DNA of 64,000 bases from Isoetes taiwanensis (Eukaryota > Streptophyta > Lycopodiopsida > Isoetales > Isoetaceae). Shown here in pieces: positions 33,520 through 47,363 of this stretch (the stretch's first letter is position 1; each line of letters begins with the position of its first letter). The notes beneath the pieces were generated by a model. That model searched no databases, was not told the DNA's origin, and was given only the letters and a program-made list of their open reading frames with translations. The position numbers and the translations under genes are program-made. Location of the stretch: NCBI GenBank assembly GCA_021234155.1, contig JAJEKV010000004.1:959813-1023812 (forward strand), given 5' to 3'.

Positions 33520-35124
33520 CCCTTGACCCACCCCAGTACTTCTTATCATCTTTGTTATATGGTCGTCACACGGGAAAAGTATAGTGAACTATGTGATTAT
33601 GAATGGCCAAGCAGTGAAAATCGTCATAGGATTTATGCTGTTAGAATGGACGACTGGGAAAAGGGAAAGCCACAGACCCATACAGTTAATACTCAAAGGG
33701 GGCGAGCCGACACAAGTTGATAACACACAGGAAAAGGAGAAAGAGGAAGCGAAGATGAAAATACATTTTCAGGAAAAGTATGCAGACACATTCATACAAT
33801 CGATCATGGCAGAAATGGGAAAATGGGAATGGGGAGAGCATAAGGCAGATGAGAACAGCAACATCCTTAATGACATTATGGTTAGAGTGGCAACAGAGGT
33901 ATTCGGAAAAAGAAAGAGACCCGGGAAGAGCAATGCTTTTAAGGCCTCTATATGGTACGATGAGGAATGCAGGGAGCAAAAAAGAAAGGTCAAAGAGCAT
34001 ATAGGAAAGGAGACATATCAGGCGGAAAGAGCGGCATACTTAAGACTATTGAAGTTAAAACGGAACAGAATTTCTGGTACAGCATCAATGGGGTCTGGCC
34101 AAATTGCTGAAAAGGCAACCCCGAAATTTTTGGAAGGGATTTAAAAGGAAGGGAGATAGGAATATGAAAACCGAGAATGAGCAGGACACCATTGGAGCAG
34201 CCGGATGGGAGAAATACCTAGAGAAACTATACAGGATGGGACCATCCCCAATGCCAATACCCGCACTGCAGAATATGGATAAATCGTGCTTCAGCATACA
34301 GGAAGTAATGATAGCGCTAAACAAGATGGCCAATCACAATGCCCCAGACCTCTACGGACTAACAGTGGAGTTACTAAAGTGAAACAGCAATAGGGAAACA
34401 AGTCACCGACATCTTCAATGGCATAATACATACAGGGCTCCCAGGCAGGTGGACATACAACAGGGTCATACCTCTACACAAGGGGGGAAGCAGACAGGAA
34501 CCCGGAAACTATGGGACAATAATGGTGAGCTCGATCTTCACAAAATGGTTCGAAAAAGTCCTGGATAGCAAATTGAAACAATGGGCAGAAGCGGGAAATC
34601 TGAGGGCACAGGGACAAGCAGGCTTCAGACCGGAACACTCAACCACAGACCTTCGAGTAACCCTCCGTATATTAATAGAGCAGAACAAAGCCCAGGGAAA
34701 GAAAATAATATGCTGCTTTGTAGATTTTAGGAAGGCATTCGACACAGTCCCAAGGGAGAAGCTCCTACAAAGGCTGATAGATATGCAAGCACCAAGAGAC
34801 ATGGTGGGAGCGATTGCAAGACTGTATCACAGGGTATACGCGAAGATGGAACAGGAAGGACAGGCAATAAACTATGATACAAGCGTTAAACAGGGGTGTC
34901 CCCTATCTCCGACTTTATTCGGAATATACATAGATGCATTGCAGGGTTACATAGCAAAACAACAGGGTGACACACACGCCCCTATATTAGGAGATACCAA
35001 AGTACCTATTATGCTGTACGCTGATGATCTGAGCATGATGGCCACAAAGAATAGAGGGATGCACAGATTATTAAAGATACTAGAAACCTTCTGTGAAAAA
35101 ACAGGGCTAACAGTAAACCTGGCA
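33520..35124 (+). pseudogene. LINE #3, endonuclease C-end and reverse transcriptase
   Basis: The first frame (33584-34144) includes the endonuclease end motif SHRPIQL and a Lys/Glu-rich linker. A frameshift and a TGA (34381) separate it from the RT, which is open from about 34390: FVDFRKAFDTVPREKL (~34720), KQGCPLSPTLFGIYID (~34890) and YADD (~35018). It ends at VNLA where a CACTA element is inserted. The frame continues KTKIV at 47894, then VFGHKN at 52489. This is the best preserved RT in the window, with all catalytic Asp residues present. 5' truncated, no ORF1. Confidence 0.9.
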
Positions 35125-35144
35125 CACTACAAAATTAAAGCCCT

Positions 35145-35530
35145 GTTACGACGTCTATTACGACGTCCAGACGTCGTTTAGACGTCGATGATCGACGTCA
35201 AAACGTCGATAAACGACGTCTATTTCGACGTCGGAGCGTCGATAAACGACCTTTATGCGTCGCTATACGCGTCGCAACCGCGGCGTCTTAAAGCGACGAC
35301 CTGACGTCGTTCAACGACGCCACGTACACGTGGCTGCCACGCGGCCGGGCGGCCAGCGTGGCGTCGGCGAGCGGGTTGCTGACGTGGCAGCCACGTGTTT
35401 GACGTCGTTAAACGACGTCACGTACACGTGGCAGCCACGCGGTCGGGCGGCCAGCGCGGCGTTGCCAGCGCCGTTGCTGACGTGGCAGCCACTTAAGCAA
35501 CGTCGTTTAACGACGTTGCTTACGTGTATT
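35145..35530. repeat. CACTA left subterminal repeats
   Basis: Dense CGACGTC/GACGTCG words in both orientations, e.g. ACGTCGTTTAACGACGT near 35503. Also two ~120-bp copies of a block with CACGTACACGTGGC.GCCACGCGG. Such repeats are typical transposase binding sites in CACTA elements. Confidence 0.85.
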
Positions 35531-35546
35531 AAAAAAAAAAAAAAAT

Positions 35547-35582
<36 letters not shown>
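35531..35582. repeat. A14/T36 homopolymer boundary
   Basis: Runs of A then T separate the left subterminal repeats from the interior. A mirror arrangement (T run, CCC, A run) sits at the right boundary, 47317-47363. Confidence 0.85.
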
Positions 35583-35585
<3 letters not shown>

Positions 35586-36539
35586 GAAAAAAATAATAAT
35601 AACACATTTATTATGAATGAAGTTAATACATTTAATTTAAAGCCTATAAAATGAATTTAACCAATAAAGAAATATAAGATTTTAACGTCATTAAATGATG
35701 TCGCTTAAATATATTAAAAAAATACAAAAATAAATGAAGCCCCAATTTTTTTAGCTAAATACAACGCATTTGCTAGGAGTGTACATGCAAAACAATAAAT
35801 TCAATGATTAGTAAAATATTAGTATAAATAAACAACTTAAAGGAAAAAAAAATATGGAAAATCAATGGGGGAGGGGTGGTTTCAATGACGTCCCCTTCTT
35901 GGATAACAATTTAACCTAAATAAAGCATTAGTATTTTATTAGCGTATTGAAAAAACTAAATCCTTACCTGGAAGAGGTGCCAACTTGTTTTGCAAGAACA
36001 ACATATTTTGCTAGGAGTGTACATGCAAAACAAAAAATTCAATGATTAGAAAGAAATAGTATAAAACAACTAATAAGGAAAAATTTTGGAAAGAAGAAGG
36101 GTCTCGTCTTTTAACGACGTCTTCTTAGATGGGAAAAAAATTAGAAGAAGAATGGAAGAATTCCAAAGAAGAAAAGGCTAAGAAGAAGAGGAGGAACCCG
36201 AAAATGGGGAGGAAGAATACAAAGAAGATGAAGCGCAAGAGGAGGATTAAGAGTAAGAATTTGAATAAGAGGAGGAAGTAGTGGTATAAGAGGAGGAAGA
36301 ATCGAAGAAGAAGATGACAAAGGGAATGGAAGAATATGTATGGAAGAAGGATGCAAGAATGGAAGAAGAAGAATGAAGGTTGAAGGAAGAACAAACAACA
36401 AATACAAAAAGCCCTAAATCTACCCAAAACAAGTTTAGATTCAAAAACGAGTTGGTTGATCCGCGCACATACCTTATGAAGCTTGTCTTACACTTAGAAT
36501 AGACCCCAAAGTAGATCCGCGCCCGAAAATCGCCTCAAA

Positions 36540-36685
36540 AATGCTCCTCCATAAGCTTTGCTTGCTCGAAAATAAGCGCGGATTGCCGCCGCTTTTCGAT
36601 TTAAATCACAGTCGCCGCTTAAGCGACGCCGTGGACGCCGTTAAACGGCGACAAAAAACGCCGCTGAACGACGCTTGTAACGACG

Positions 36686-36720
<35 letters not shown>
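36540..36720. repeat. Internal GCCGCTTAAGCGAC-type repeats and T run
   Basis: AAGCGACGCCGTGGACGCCGTTAAACGGCGAC and related words, followed by a run of about 30 T. It resembles the right subterminal region (GCCGTTAAACGACG) more than the left. It may be the buried end of an older related element. 35600-36540 between is AT-rich without a gene. Confidence 0.55.
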
Positions 36721-36722
<2 letters not shown>

Positions 36723-37027
36723 AGTATAGAATGCATGTACACTTGATACATGGGTTTATTTAACCGGATAGGGTTTATTTGACTTGCTACACCCGTTAAA
36801 GTTATGAAATATACCACCATAAAAATGTTCAATGTTTTGTGGTACATCCGTTGAGCTATGAGGTATATAATACGATGATGATAACTAGTAATACCTTACC
36901 TGCTACGATAACTAATACCTTACCAACATGCAAAGATGTAGTTTATCTTAAAATTTTATTTTGTTAGATTTAAAAAGGTTAGGTTTCCACCAATAGTATA
37001 TGTAGCTACGTGTTCGCTTGTTACGAC

Positions 37028-37144
<117 letters not shown>

Positions 37145-37320
37145 TTTCCTTTGCCTAGGGTCTAATCTAGCCAAGTCCATACTCCTAACTTGGTCACTTA
37201 ACCGAAGCTAGAGAAATTCTGTCCTGGCACTACCCAGGCCCTAAACCAAATGAGTCCAACAAGAATACTAAATAAGCTCAATACTTGTCTGAAGCTGTAC
37301 ATTACTTTCACATTCAGGCT

Positions 37321-37500
37321 ACCTAGTAGAGGGCTGATTTCTCAAGCCCCAAAACTATGTGTCCTTAATGAAAAACTGTTACAAGCAATTCTTAAGCATA
37401 TCTCAACACTTAACATTTAGGGATATTTAGTCGAGGGCTGATTTCTCAAGCCCCAAAACTATGCATCCTTAATGAAAAGTAGTTGAGACAAATTCTAAAG
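37321..37500. repeat. ~110-bp direct duplication
   Basis: AGGGCTGATTTCTCAAGCCC...ATCCTTAATGAAAA occurs at about 37329 and 37434. Confidence 0.8.
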
Positions 37501-37904
37501 CATACGTACAAAGTAGAGAGCAAATTGCAAAGTAGACTTATCTTGAAAGTGTATAGTTTAAACAATAACTTGTAAAACGATAGCATACGCTTACATTTTT
37601 TCAGAATTCCATAACCTTCCATGTTAACGCCGACCTTGGTAGCAAAAAAAGAGACAATTGAGGAGAGAACCCGCACTGCAGCCAATCATGCAAACGTTAG
37701 CAAAGAATCCCAGAACGATGCAAGGGCCAAAGGTACATTGGGTCTCTCGCTTTATCACCGATCACCAATTGTATCCTTTTGCCCCGAGTAAACGTTAACA
37801 AGAAAGAGAAATGGAATTAAAACTTGAGATTTTTCTTAAATCCCAAAAATTGCAGTTCAAAATATAATAGTATAATCAAAATTACCGATAGCCTCCAAAA
37901 AGTA

Positions 37905-39050
37905 GACGGAGAGCTACATAGTTTGTTATCTAAATGACAATAGCAAGAGATATAAGCAACCAAACTTCTCAAGAATAGAAGCAAAAGAAGCTCCTTTTCT
38001 GAGTCTACATTTTGACTTAGGTGCATCTCTCTGAAATTTTAAGTCTAAGCATGTCAAAATGAAGAATAAGTATTTGCTGCCATGAAATAACAGCCCGCAA
38101 GACACGAAACCGCCATAACTCTTAGCACAAAGACTCGCTTTTTTTATTAATTATATGTTTCGAAACGGCATGATATGCTCTATCCTCTCAAGGAAAAACA
38201 GTCAAGTTTTGAAGAGATTTGCTATGTCAGAAAACGATTTCTGAAATCCGACCTAATGAAATCTGCAGCTTTTTATTATGAAACTTTTGCTTCAAAGTTT
38301 CTTTTCGTGATTTTCTACTCCATAACCCGGAGATATACAAAGTAGAACATAACTAGTTCAAGAATAATTTAGCCTATCAATGAATTATCTCAGTTATGCA
38401 TTTGCATTTTAAGAAACATTATTTCAAAGATGTATTTACATTACGCCTTATTTGGGTAGTTTCCAAGTTCTCAAATTAGATCATTATTTTAAGAACTACC
38501 ATTGATCTTAAAATCAGATCTGTAAGATAGTTTCAATCTTGATAAAGAGTGCCAAAGACGCTGGCTTTTGCTCCAAGCCCATAGCTTAGCACCGCTTGCA
38601 TTGAAAATCATATGTAAAGCTACATGATTTGTTAGTTAACTGACGATAGTAAGAGATATAAGCAACCAAACGCCTTGAGAATAGAAGCAAAAAGAAGCCC
38701 CTTTCTTAAGTCTATATTTCATCTTAGGTGCATCTCCATCAAATTTTAAGTCTAAGCTTGTAAAAATGGAAGATAAGTACTTGCTGCCATAAATTGACAG
38801 CCCCTAAAAAAAGGCATAGCTCTTAGCACAGAGCTCTTTTTTTATTAATTATATGTTTCGGAAATGGCACAGTACGCTCTATCTTTTCATGAAAAAACAG
38901 TCAAGTTTTGACGAGATTAGCTATGTCAGAAAACGATTTCTGAAATCCGACCTAAATGTGATCTGCAGCTTTCTTATGAAGCTTTATTCTTCAAAGTTTC
39001 TTTCTGGGATTTCCTACTCCATAACTAGAGGATTTACGAAGTAGAATAGA
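37905..39050. repeat. ~440-bp segment duplicated 705 bp apart
   Basis: 37905-38350 and 38614-39050 share long blocks (AAGAGATATAAGCAACCAAAC; TATTAATTATATGTTTCG; GTCAGAAAACGATTTCTGAA). Divergence is about 10-15%. Non-coding. Confidence 0.8.
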
Positions 39051-39750
39051 ATGTAAGACACACCTGATATGTGTTCTTTGTGTGGCTTTGTATCGGTCGT
39101 GATAGAATCTTCTAGCTTCATCAAAGATGAGCAATGAGCATAAAATCCGAGATCTGGAGCTTTGTTTGCCATATCCGAATCTTCTGGGTTGGTAGCAACC
39201 AGCTAGGTTGGTAGCAACCAGGCGGTCGTTTGGCGCCCATGCCCTAAACCAATTTACATGATTGACATGAAAATTTTAAATGTCAAAATTATACTTATTA
39301 ATTTTGTATGGCATTAAGCCATTTTTCATGTTTTTGTCAATTTTGTTTAACAAAGCCTAAGCATATAGCCAAGGTCTCCAAACTATTTTTCTTGCCATAC
39401 TCATTGCAAAGATGCAAGGCAAGGGAGCATTCCTACCTCGACAAGTCCGGCAATTACTATCATCAATTTTGTTGACCCTAGCCAAGATGTGCATGTAATG
39501 GCCAATGTCTAGGTGACCATAAATATTCAAGGAAAGTCTCCTTTAAATAAAGTCCAAGCGCTATGCAAAAGCTCCCGTGATAAAACATAGCTCTAGTACT
39601 TTGAGCTGCATGCAATAAAGGAGACTACACACTCTTAGTATTTTGAGCCGGTGTTGTGAGAGTACTTGACATCTCCTACAAATGTATGAGCTTCACAAGT
39701 GTCAGAATTAGCTCTTATGTTGCAAACTGCCTCCAACCTGTTATATATAT

Positions 39751-39870
<120 letters not shown>

Positions 39871-39948
39871 TTTTTAATTTTGTCCCCGCTATGAGAACTT
39901 ATACCCTACCAACATGCTAAGATGTAGTTTATCTCAACAAGCTAGTCG

Positions 39949-42900
39949 ACTTAGGAAGCTAGCCGACAAAAAAAATCGAATTTAAGTCCGGTACTATGCA
40001 TTAATTACGAATTTACGAATGTCTTGCTACCGCAAAAGCGGCCTTGACTTCTAACCGCCACAACGGAGGAGTACAGTCCAAACTCCATTCCGCTCGGGTC
40101 CGCTTGCTTCGCTTCTCAATCGCATGTGATTGGCCACGCCCCAAGCGCCAAAGACCAAAAAAGGCACCCAAAACGCAAAACCCCGCTAGAACCCGCAACT
40201 CATGTGGTTTACGCTTTGGAGGCTCTATGCTTGTCGATTTGACTAGGACCTTGCGCTCGTGTCTTGAGTAGAGGGGGGGGTGTTGACGCCTTGAGCACGG
40301 ATCCTAAAACCACCCCTGAAGCGGCTTGCCCCAAAAGTCCTCTCCCGGCCACCCGGGCGGACGGGCAACTTCCCCTCTCCGGAACCGTGATCTGTCTCTG
40401 CCAATGGACTCAGAACGTCAACATTGCCCTAGGGACCAAGTTTTGTGGCCAGAAGCCCACCCCTTCTCGAAGAAGCGCCAAACTATCTCATGTGCAACGC
40501 ACTCGTAGTCAATTGGCCTAGGAGGTGGCTGCTGAATACTACAATGTAGGGCGTAAGTGTTTCTTTCTTTTGCAAAACTGACTGTGTAACTTGGTCCCTA
40601 GGATAATTTTGGCATTCCGGACGATGTGGCAAAGTCGGATCGGCATTTCGGAGCCTCCGCAATGTCCGAACGACAAAACACTTTGGTTTCTACACTGTCG
40701 CCCGCAGGACGCTTCGCGGTTTGATATGTTCTCCCGGACGGATGTTGGATTTTTTTGGACCTTCTCGGACCAGGTTCCTGGAACAAAGGATTCAACGGTC
40801 GGATACGGGAACCGAGATCCGGGAGTGTGGTCTTTAGCGACGCCCCCGGCTGAGCCGCTGCCGAAAGGCTGCCTCGGGGAAGCTTTTTGGGGCTCGCCTC
40901 CGGGTTCTGACTCTCCCCTCTAATGAAGAGGCCTTGCAAGGTCCTGGCCTTGTTTGACTTGGGCAAGTGTGCTACCTCTCGCTGCCCAACAACAAAGTCG
41001 CCTTGACCGTTCTAGTGCAAACTATTTGATCTAAACCATATCCAAAATTTTTGAAAGTTGGCCTCAGAGTGTTGGCGATGACTTAGGAAGCTAGCTGACA
41101 AAAATCAGAATTTAAGTCCGTACTATGCATTAATTACGAATTTAATGTCTGTCTTCTACCGCAAAAGGCCCTTGACTTCTAACCGCCACAACGGGAGGAG
41201 TACAGGTCCAAACTCCATTCCGTCAGTTCCCCTTGCTTCGTTCTCAACTGCATGTGATCGGCCCACGCCCCAAGTGCAAAAGACCAAAACTCGGCACCCA
41301 AAACGCAAACCCTGCTAGAACCTGGCAACTCATAGGGTTTACGTTTCGGAGGCTCTATCCTTGTCAGATTTGACTAGGACCTTGCGCCGTGTCTTGACGT
41401 AGAGGGGGGGTGTTGACGCCAGAGCACGGACCCTAAAAACCACCCGGAAGCAGCTTGCCCCAAAATTCCTCTCCCGGAAGGCCACTCGGCGACGGACGGG
41501 CAACTTCCCTCTCCGGAACCGTGATCTGCCTCTCGCCAATGGACTCGGAACGTCCGACATTGCCCTAGGGACTAAGTTTTGTGGCCAGAAGCCCACCCCT
41601 TCTCGAAGAAGCGCCAAACTATCTCATGTGCAACACACTCGTAGTCAATTGGCCTAGGAGGTGGCTGCTGAATACTGCAATGTAGGGCGTAAGTGTTTCT
41701 TTCTTTTGCAAAACTGACCGCGTAACTTGGTCCCTAGGGTAATTTTGGCATTCCGGACGATGTGGCGAAGTCGGATCGGCATTTCGGAGCCTCCGCAATG
41801 TCCGAACGACAAAACACTTTGGTTTCTACACTGTCGCCCGCAGGACGCCTCGCGGTTTGATATGTTCTCCCGGACGGATGTTGGATTTTTTTGAACCTTC
41901 TCGGACCAGGTTCCTGGAACAAAGGATTCAACGGTCGGATACAGGAACCGAGATCCGGGAGTGTGGTCTTTAGCGTCGCCCGGGCCGGAGCCTTCCAGAA
42001 AGGTCTGTCTCGGGAAGCTTTTGGGGCTCGCCTCCCCGGGTTCGGACTCTCCCCTCTAATGAGGAGGCTTTGCACGGTCCCCGGCCTTGTTTGACTTGGG
42101 CAAGTGTGCCCATTTCGGCTGCCCAACAACAGGCTGCCCGGACTGTTCTAGTGCAAACTATTTGATCTAAACCTTATCCAAAATTTTTGAAAGTTGGCCT
42201 GTATGTTGGCGATGACTTAGGAAGCTAGCTGACAAAAAATCAGAATTTAAGTCCGTTGCTACTGCAAAAGCGGCCCTTGACTTCTAACTGCCACAACGGG
42301 AGGAGTACAGGTCCAAACTCCTTGCTTCGCGTTCTCAACTGCATGTGATCGGCCACGTCCCAAGTGCAAAAGACCAAAACTCGGCACCCAAAACGCAAAC
42401 CCTGCTAGAACCTGGCAACTCATAGGGTTTACGTTTCGGAGGCTCTATCCTTGTCAGATTTGACTAGGACCTTGCGCCGTGTCTTGACGTAGAGGGGGGG
42501 TGTTGACGCCAGAGCACGGACCCTAAAAACCACCCGGAAGCAGCTTGCCCCAAAATTCCTCTCCCGAAGGCCCTGGCGACGGACGGGCAACTTCCCCTCT
42601 CCGGAACCGTGATCTGTCTCTGCCAATGGACTCAGAACGTCGACATTGCCCTAGGGACCAAGTTTTGTGGCCAGAAGCCCACCCCTTCTCGAAGAAGCGC
42701 CAAACTATCTCACGTGCAACACAATGTAGGGCGTAAGTGTTTCTTTCTTTTGCAAAACTGACCGTGTAACTTGGTCCCTAGGGTAATTTTGGCATTCCGG
42801 ACGATGTGGCGAAGTCGGATCGGCATTTCGGAGCCTCCGCAATGTCCGAACGACAAAACACTTTGGTTTCTACGCTGTCGCCCGCAGGACGCTTCGCGGT

Positions 42901-45900
42901 TTGATATGTTCTCCCGGACGGATGTTGGATTTTTTTGGACCTTCTCGGACCAGGTTCCTGGAACAAAGGATTCAACGGTCGGATACGGGAACCGAGATCC
43001 GGGAGTGTGGTCTTTAGCGTACGCCCCCCCGGCGGAGCGCTGCCAGGAAAGGCTGCCTCGGGAAGCTTTTTGGGGCTCGCCTCCTGGGGTTCGGACTCTC
43101 CCCTCTAATGAGGAGGCCTTGCACGGTCCTGGCCTTGTTTGACTTGGGCAAGTGTGCCCACCGCGCCCAACAACAACGCTGCCCTGACCGTTCTAGTGCA
43201 AACTATTTGATCTAAACCATATCCAAAATTTTGAAAGTTGGCATGTATGTTGGCGATGACTTAGGAAGCTAGCCGACAAAAAATCAGAATTTAAGTCCGT
43301 ACTATGCATTAATTACGAATTTACGAATGTCTTGCTACGCAAAAGCGGCCCTTGACTTCTAACCGCCACACAACGGGAGGAGTACAGGTCCAAACTCCAT
43401 TCCGCCGGTTCCGCTTTTGCTTCAGCGTTCTCAATCGCATGTGATCGCCACGCCCCAAGTGCAAAAGACCAAAACTTCGGCACCCAAAACGCAAAAACCC
43501 CGCTAGAACCTCGCAACTCATAGGGTTTACGTTTGGGAGGCTCTATCCTTGTCGATTTGACTAGGACCTTGCGTAATGTCTTGAGGTAGAGGGGGTTGAC
43601 GCCTGGGGCACGGGACCCTAAAACCACCCGGAAGCGGCTTGCCCCAAAATTCCTCTCCGAAGGCCACAGCGACGGACGGGCAACTTCCCTCTCCTCGAAC
43701 CGTGATCTGTCTCGCCAATGGACTCGAACGCCGACATTGCCCTAGGGACCAAGTTTTGTGGCGTAAGCCCACCCCTTCTCGAAGAAGCAAACTATCTCAT
43801 GTGCAACACACTCGTAGTCAATTGGCCTAGGAGGTGGTCACTAATAATCTTTACAATGTAGGGCGTAAGTGTTTCTTTCTTTTGCAAAACCGACCGTGTA
43901 ACTTGGTCCCTAGGGTAATTTTGGCATTCCGGACGATGTGGCGAAGTCGGATCGGCATTTCGGAGCCTCCGCAATGTCCGAACGACAAAACACATTGGTT
44001 TCCACACTCACGCCCGCGACGCCAGCGATTTGATATGTTCTCCCGACGGATGTTGGATTTTTGGACCTTCTCTGACCAGGTTCCCGGAACAAAGGATTCA
44101 ACGGTCGGACACGGAACCGAGATCCGGGAGTGTGGTCTTTAGCGTCACGCCCGTGAGAAGCCCGCCGAAAAAGGCTGCCTCGGGAAGCTTTTTGGGGCTC
44201 GCCTCCGGGTTCGGACTCTCCCCTCTAATGAGGAGGCCTTGCATGGTCCCCGGCCTTGTTTGACTTGGGCAAGTGTGCCAATTTGGCTGCCCAACAACAA
44301 AGCCCGGACCGCTTCTAGTGCAAACTATTTGATCTAAACCATATCCAAAATTTTTGAAAGTTGGCCTCAGATGTTGGCGATGACTTAGGAAGCTAGCTGA
44401 CAAAAAATCAGAATTTAAGTCCGTACTATGCATTAATTACGAATTTACGAATGTCTTGCTACCGCAAAAGCGCCCTTGACTTCTAACCGCCACAACGGGA
44501 GGAGAGTACAGGTCCAAACTCCATTCCGCTGGTTCCGCTTGCTTCAAGCGTTCTAAACCGCATGTGATCGCCACGCCCCAAGTGCAAAAGACCAAAACTC
44601 TAAGACTCCAAAACGCAAAACCCCGCTAGAACCCCGCAACTCATAGGGTTTACGTTTCGAGGCTCTATCCCGTCGATTTTGACTAGGACCTTGCGCCATG
44701 TCTTGAGGTAGAGGGGGGTGTTGACGCCAGAGCACGGACCCTATAAACCACCCGAAGCAGCTTTGCCCCAAAATTCCTCTCCCGGCGTTCCACAGCGACG
44801 GACGGGCAACTTCCCTCCCGAACCGCGATATGTCTCTCGCCAATGGAGTCGAACGTCGACATTGCCCTAGGGACCAAGTTTTGTGGCCGAAGCCCACCCT
44901 TCTTGAAGAAGCGCCAAACTATCTCATGTGCAACACACTCAGTAGTCAATTGGCCTAGGAGGTGGCCGCCCGGTCGCAATGTAGGGCGTAGTGTTTCTTT
45001 CTTTTGCAAAACCGACCGCGTAACTTGGTCCCTAGGGTAATTTTGGCATTCCGGACGATGTGGCGAAAGTCGGATCGGCATTTCGAGCCCTCCGCAATGT
45101 CCGAACGACAAAACACTTTGGTTTCTACAATCGCCGCCGCAGACGCTTCGCGTTTGATATGTTCTCCCGACGGATGTTGGATTTTTTGGACCTTCGGACC
45201 CGTGTTCCCGGAACAAAGGATTCAATGGTCGGATACGGAACCGAGATCCCGAGTGTGGTCTTTAGCGCATCGCCCCGGCCGAGCGCCCGCCAAAAGGCTG
45301 CCTCGGGAAGCTTTTTGGGGCTCGCCTCCCCGGGTTCGGACTCTCCCCTCTAATGAGGAGGCCTTGCACGGCCCTGGCCTTGTTTGACTTGGGCAAGTGT
45401 GCCACCCTTCGCGCCCAACAACAAAGCCGCCCGGACCGCTCTAGTGCAAACTATTTGAATTAAACCATATCCAAAATTTTTGAAAGTTGGCCTTTGTGTT
45501 GGCGATGACTTAGGAAGCTAGCTGACAAAAATCAGAATTTAAGTCCGTACTATGCATTAATTACGAATTTACGAATGTCTTGCTATTTTTGCAAAAGCGG
45601 CCCTTGACTTCTAACGCCACAACGGAGGAGTACAGGTCCAAACTCCATTCCGTCAGTTCCGGGCTTTTGCCAGCGTTCTCAATTGCATGTGATCGCCACG
45701 CCCCAAGTGCAAAAGACCAAAACTCGGCACCCAAAACGCCAAACCACCGCTAGAACCCGGCAACTCATAGGGTTTACGTTTGGGAGGCTCTATCCTGTCG
45801 ATTTGACTAGGACCTTGCGCGGTCTTGAGGTAGAGGGGGTGTTGACGCCGCAGCACGGACCCTAAAACCACCCGGAAGCGGCTTTGCCCCAAAATTCCTC

Positions 45901-47300
45901 TCCGGCGGGCCACGGCGGCGGACGGGCAACTTCCCCTCCCGAACCGCGGATCTGTCTCGCCAATGGACTCGAACGCCGACATTGCCCTAGGGACCAAGTT
46001 TTGTGGCCGAAGCCCACCCCTTCTTGAAGAAGCCAAACTATCTCATGTGCAACACACTCGTAGTCAATTGGCCTAGGAGGTGGGCTGGCCATAACCGCAA
46101 TGTAGGGCGTAAGTGTTTCTTTTTGCAAAACCGACCGTGTAACTTGGTCCCTAGGGTAATTTTGGCATTCCGTGACGATGTGGCGAAGTCGGATCGGCAT
46201 TTGAGCCTCCGCAATGTCCAACGACAAAACACTTTGGTTTCTACACCGCCGCCCGCAGACGCCTTCAGCGTTTGATATGTTCTCCTGGACGGATGTTGGA
46301 TTTTTGGACCTTCTTGGACCAGGTTCCCGGAACAAAGGATTCAACGGGCCGGATACGGAACCGAGATCCTGAAGTGTGGTCTTTAGCGCACACCCCCTTG
46401 CGGAGCGCCGCCAGAAAGGTCGCCTCGAAGCTTTTGGGGCTCGCCTCCTCGGGTTCGGACTCTCCCTCTAATGAGGAGGCCTTGCAAGGTCCCGGCATTG
46501 TTTGACTTGGGCAAGTGTGCCAGCTCGGCTTAACAATAGGCTGCCCTGGACCGTTCTAGTGCAAACTATTTGATCTAAACCTTATCCAAAATTTTTGAAA
46601 GTTGGCCTCAGATGTTGGCGATGACTTAGGAAGCTAGCTGACAAAAAAAATCAGAATTTAAGTCCGTACTATGCATTAATTAGGAATTTACGAATGTCTT
46701 GCTACCGCAAAAGCGGCCCTTGACTTCTAAACCGCCACAACGGAGGAGTATGTCCAAACTCCATTCCGCCAGGGCTCCCTTTGCTTCAAGGCTCTCAATC
46801 GCATGTGATCGGCCACGTCCCAAGTGCAAAGACCAAAATCCGGCACCCCAAAACGCAAACCCCGCTAGAACCCGGCAACTCATAGGGTTTACGCTTTGAG
46901 GCTCTATCCTTGTCGATTTGACTAGGACCTTGCGCCGTGTCTTGAGGTAGAGGGGGTGTTGACGCCGAGAGCACGGACCCTAAAACCACCCGCAAGGCGG
47001 CTTGCCCCAAAATTCCTCTCCCGGCGGCCCCCGGGCGACGGACGGGCAACTTCCCTCCCCGAATCGCGGATCCATCTCGCCAATGGACTCGTAACGTCGA
47101 CATTGCCCTAGGGGACCAAGTTTTGTGGCCGTAAGCCCACCCCTTCTCGAAGAAGTGCCAAACTATCTCATGTACAACACACCCTAATCAATTGGTCTAG
47201 AGGTGGTCTGCTAACACCGCAAATGTAGGGCGTGGGGTGTCGCGTTTTTGTAAACCGACCGGTAACTTAGTCCATAGGGTAATTTTGGCATTCCAAACCA
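39949..47300. repeat. ~1.1-kb satellite array inside the CACTA element
   Basis: Six full units and a partial one. The landmark CTTAGGAAGCTAG occurs at about 39949, 41083, 42210, 43259, 44382, 45508 and 46626. The landmark TTGACGCC recurs at intervals of 1090-1130 bp. Units share GGTAATTTTGGCATTCCG and GTCGGATCGGCATTTCG. Differences between units are mostly small indels in GC-rich stretches. Open frames of 60-180 codons occur on both strands in several frames but are not conserved between units, so I do not call genes. Not recognised as rDNA. Confidence 0.93.
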
Positions 47301-47309
47301 TAAGCGCCA

Positions 47310-47363
47310 AGATAATTTTTTTTTTTTTTTTTTTTTTTTTTTCCCAAAAAAAAAAAAAAAAAA
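47310..47363. repeat. T33-CCC-A19 boundary
   Basis: Homopolymer pair between the satellite array and the right subterminal repeats, mirroring 35531-35582. Confidence 0.85.

Noticed and set aside
36125-36468. Overlapping minus-strand ORFs rich in Phe, Leu and Ser
   Set aside because: Product of GAAGAAGAGG-type purine repeats on the plus strand.
40013-47103. Many 60-180-codon ORFs on both strands
   Set aside because: They are GC-rich frames of the 1.1-kb satellite, shifting between units because of indels; no frame is maintained.
39949-47300. rDNA intergenic spacer
   Set aside because: No rRNA gene sequence is visible and the array lies inside a CACTA element with exact ends.
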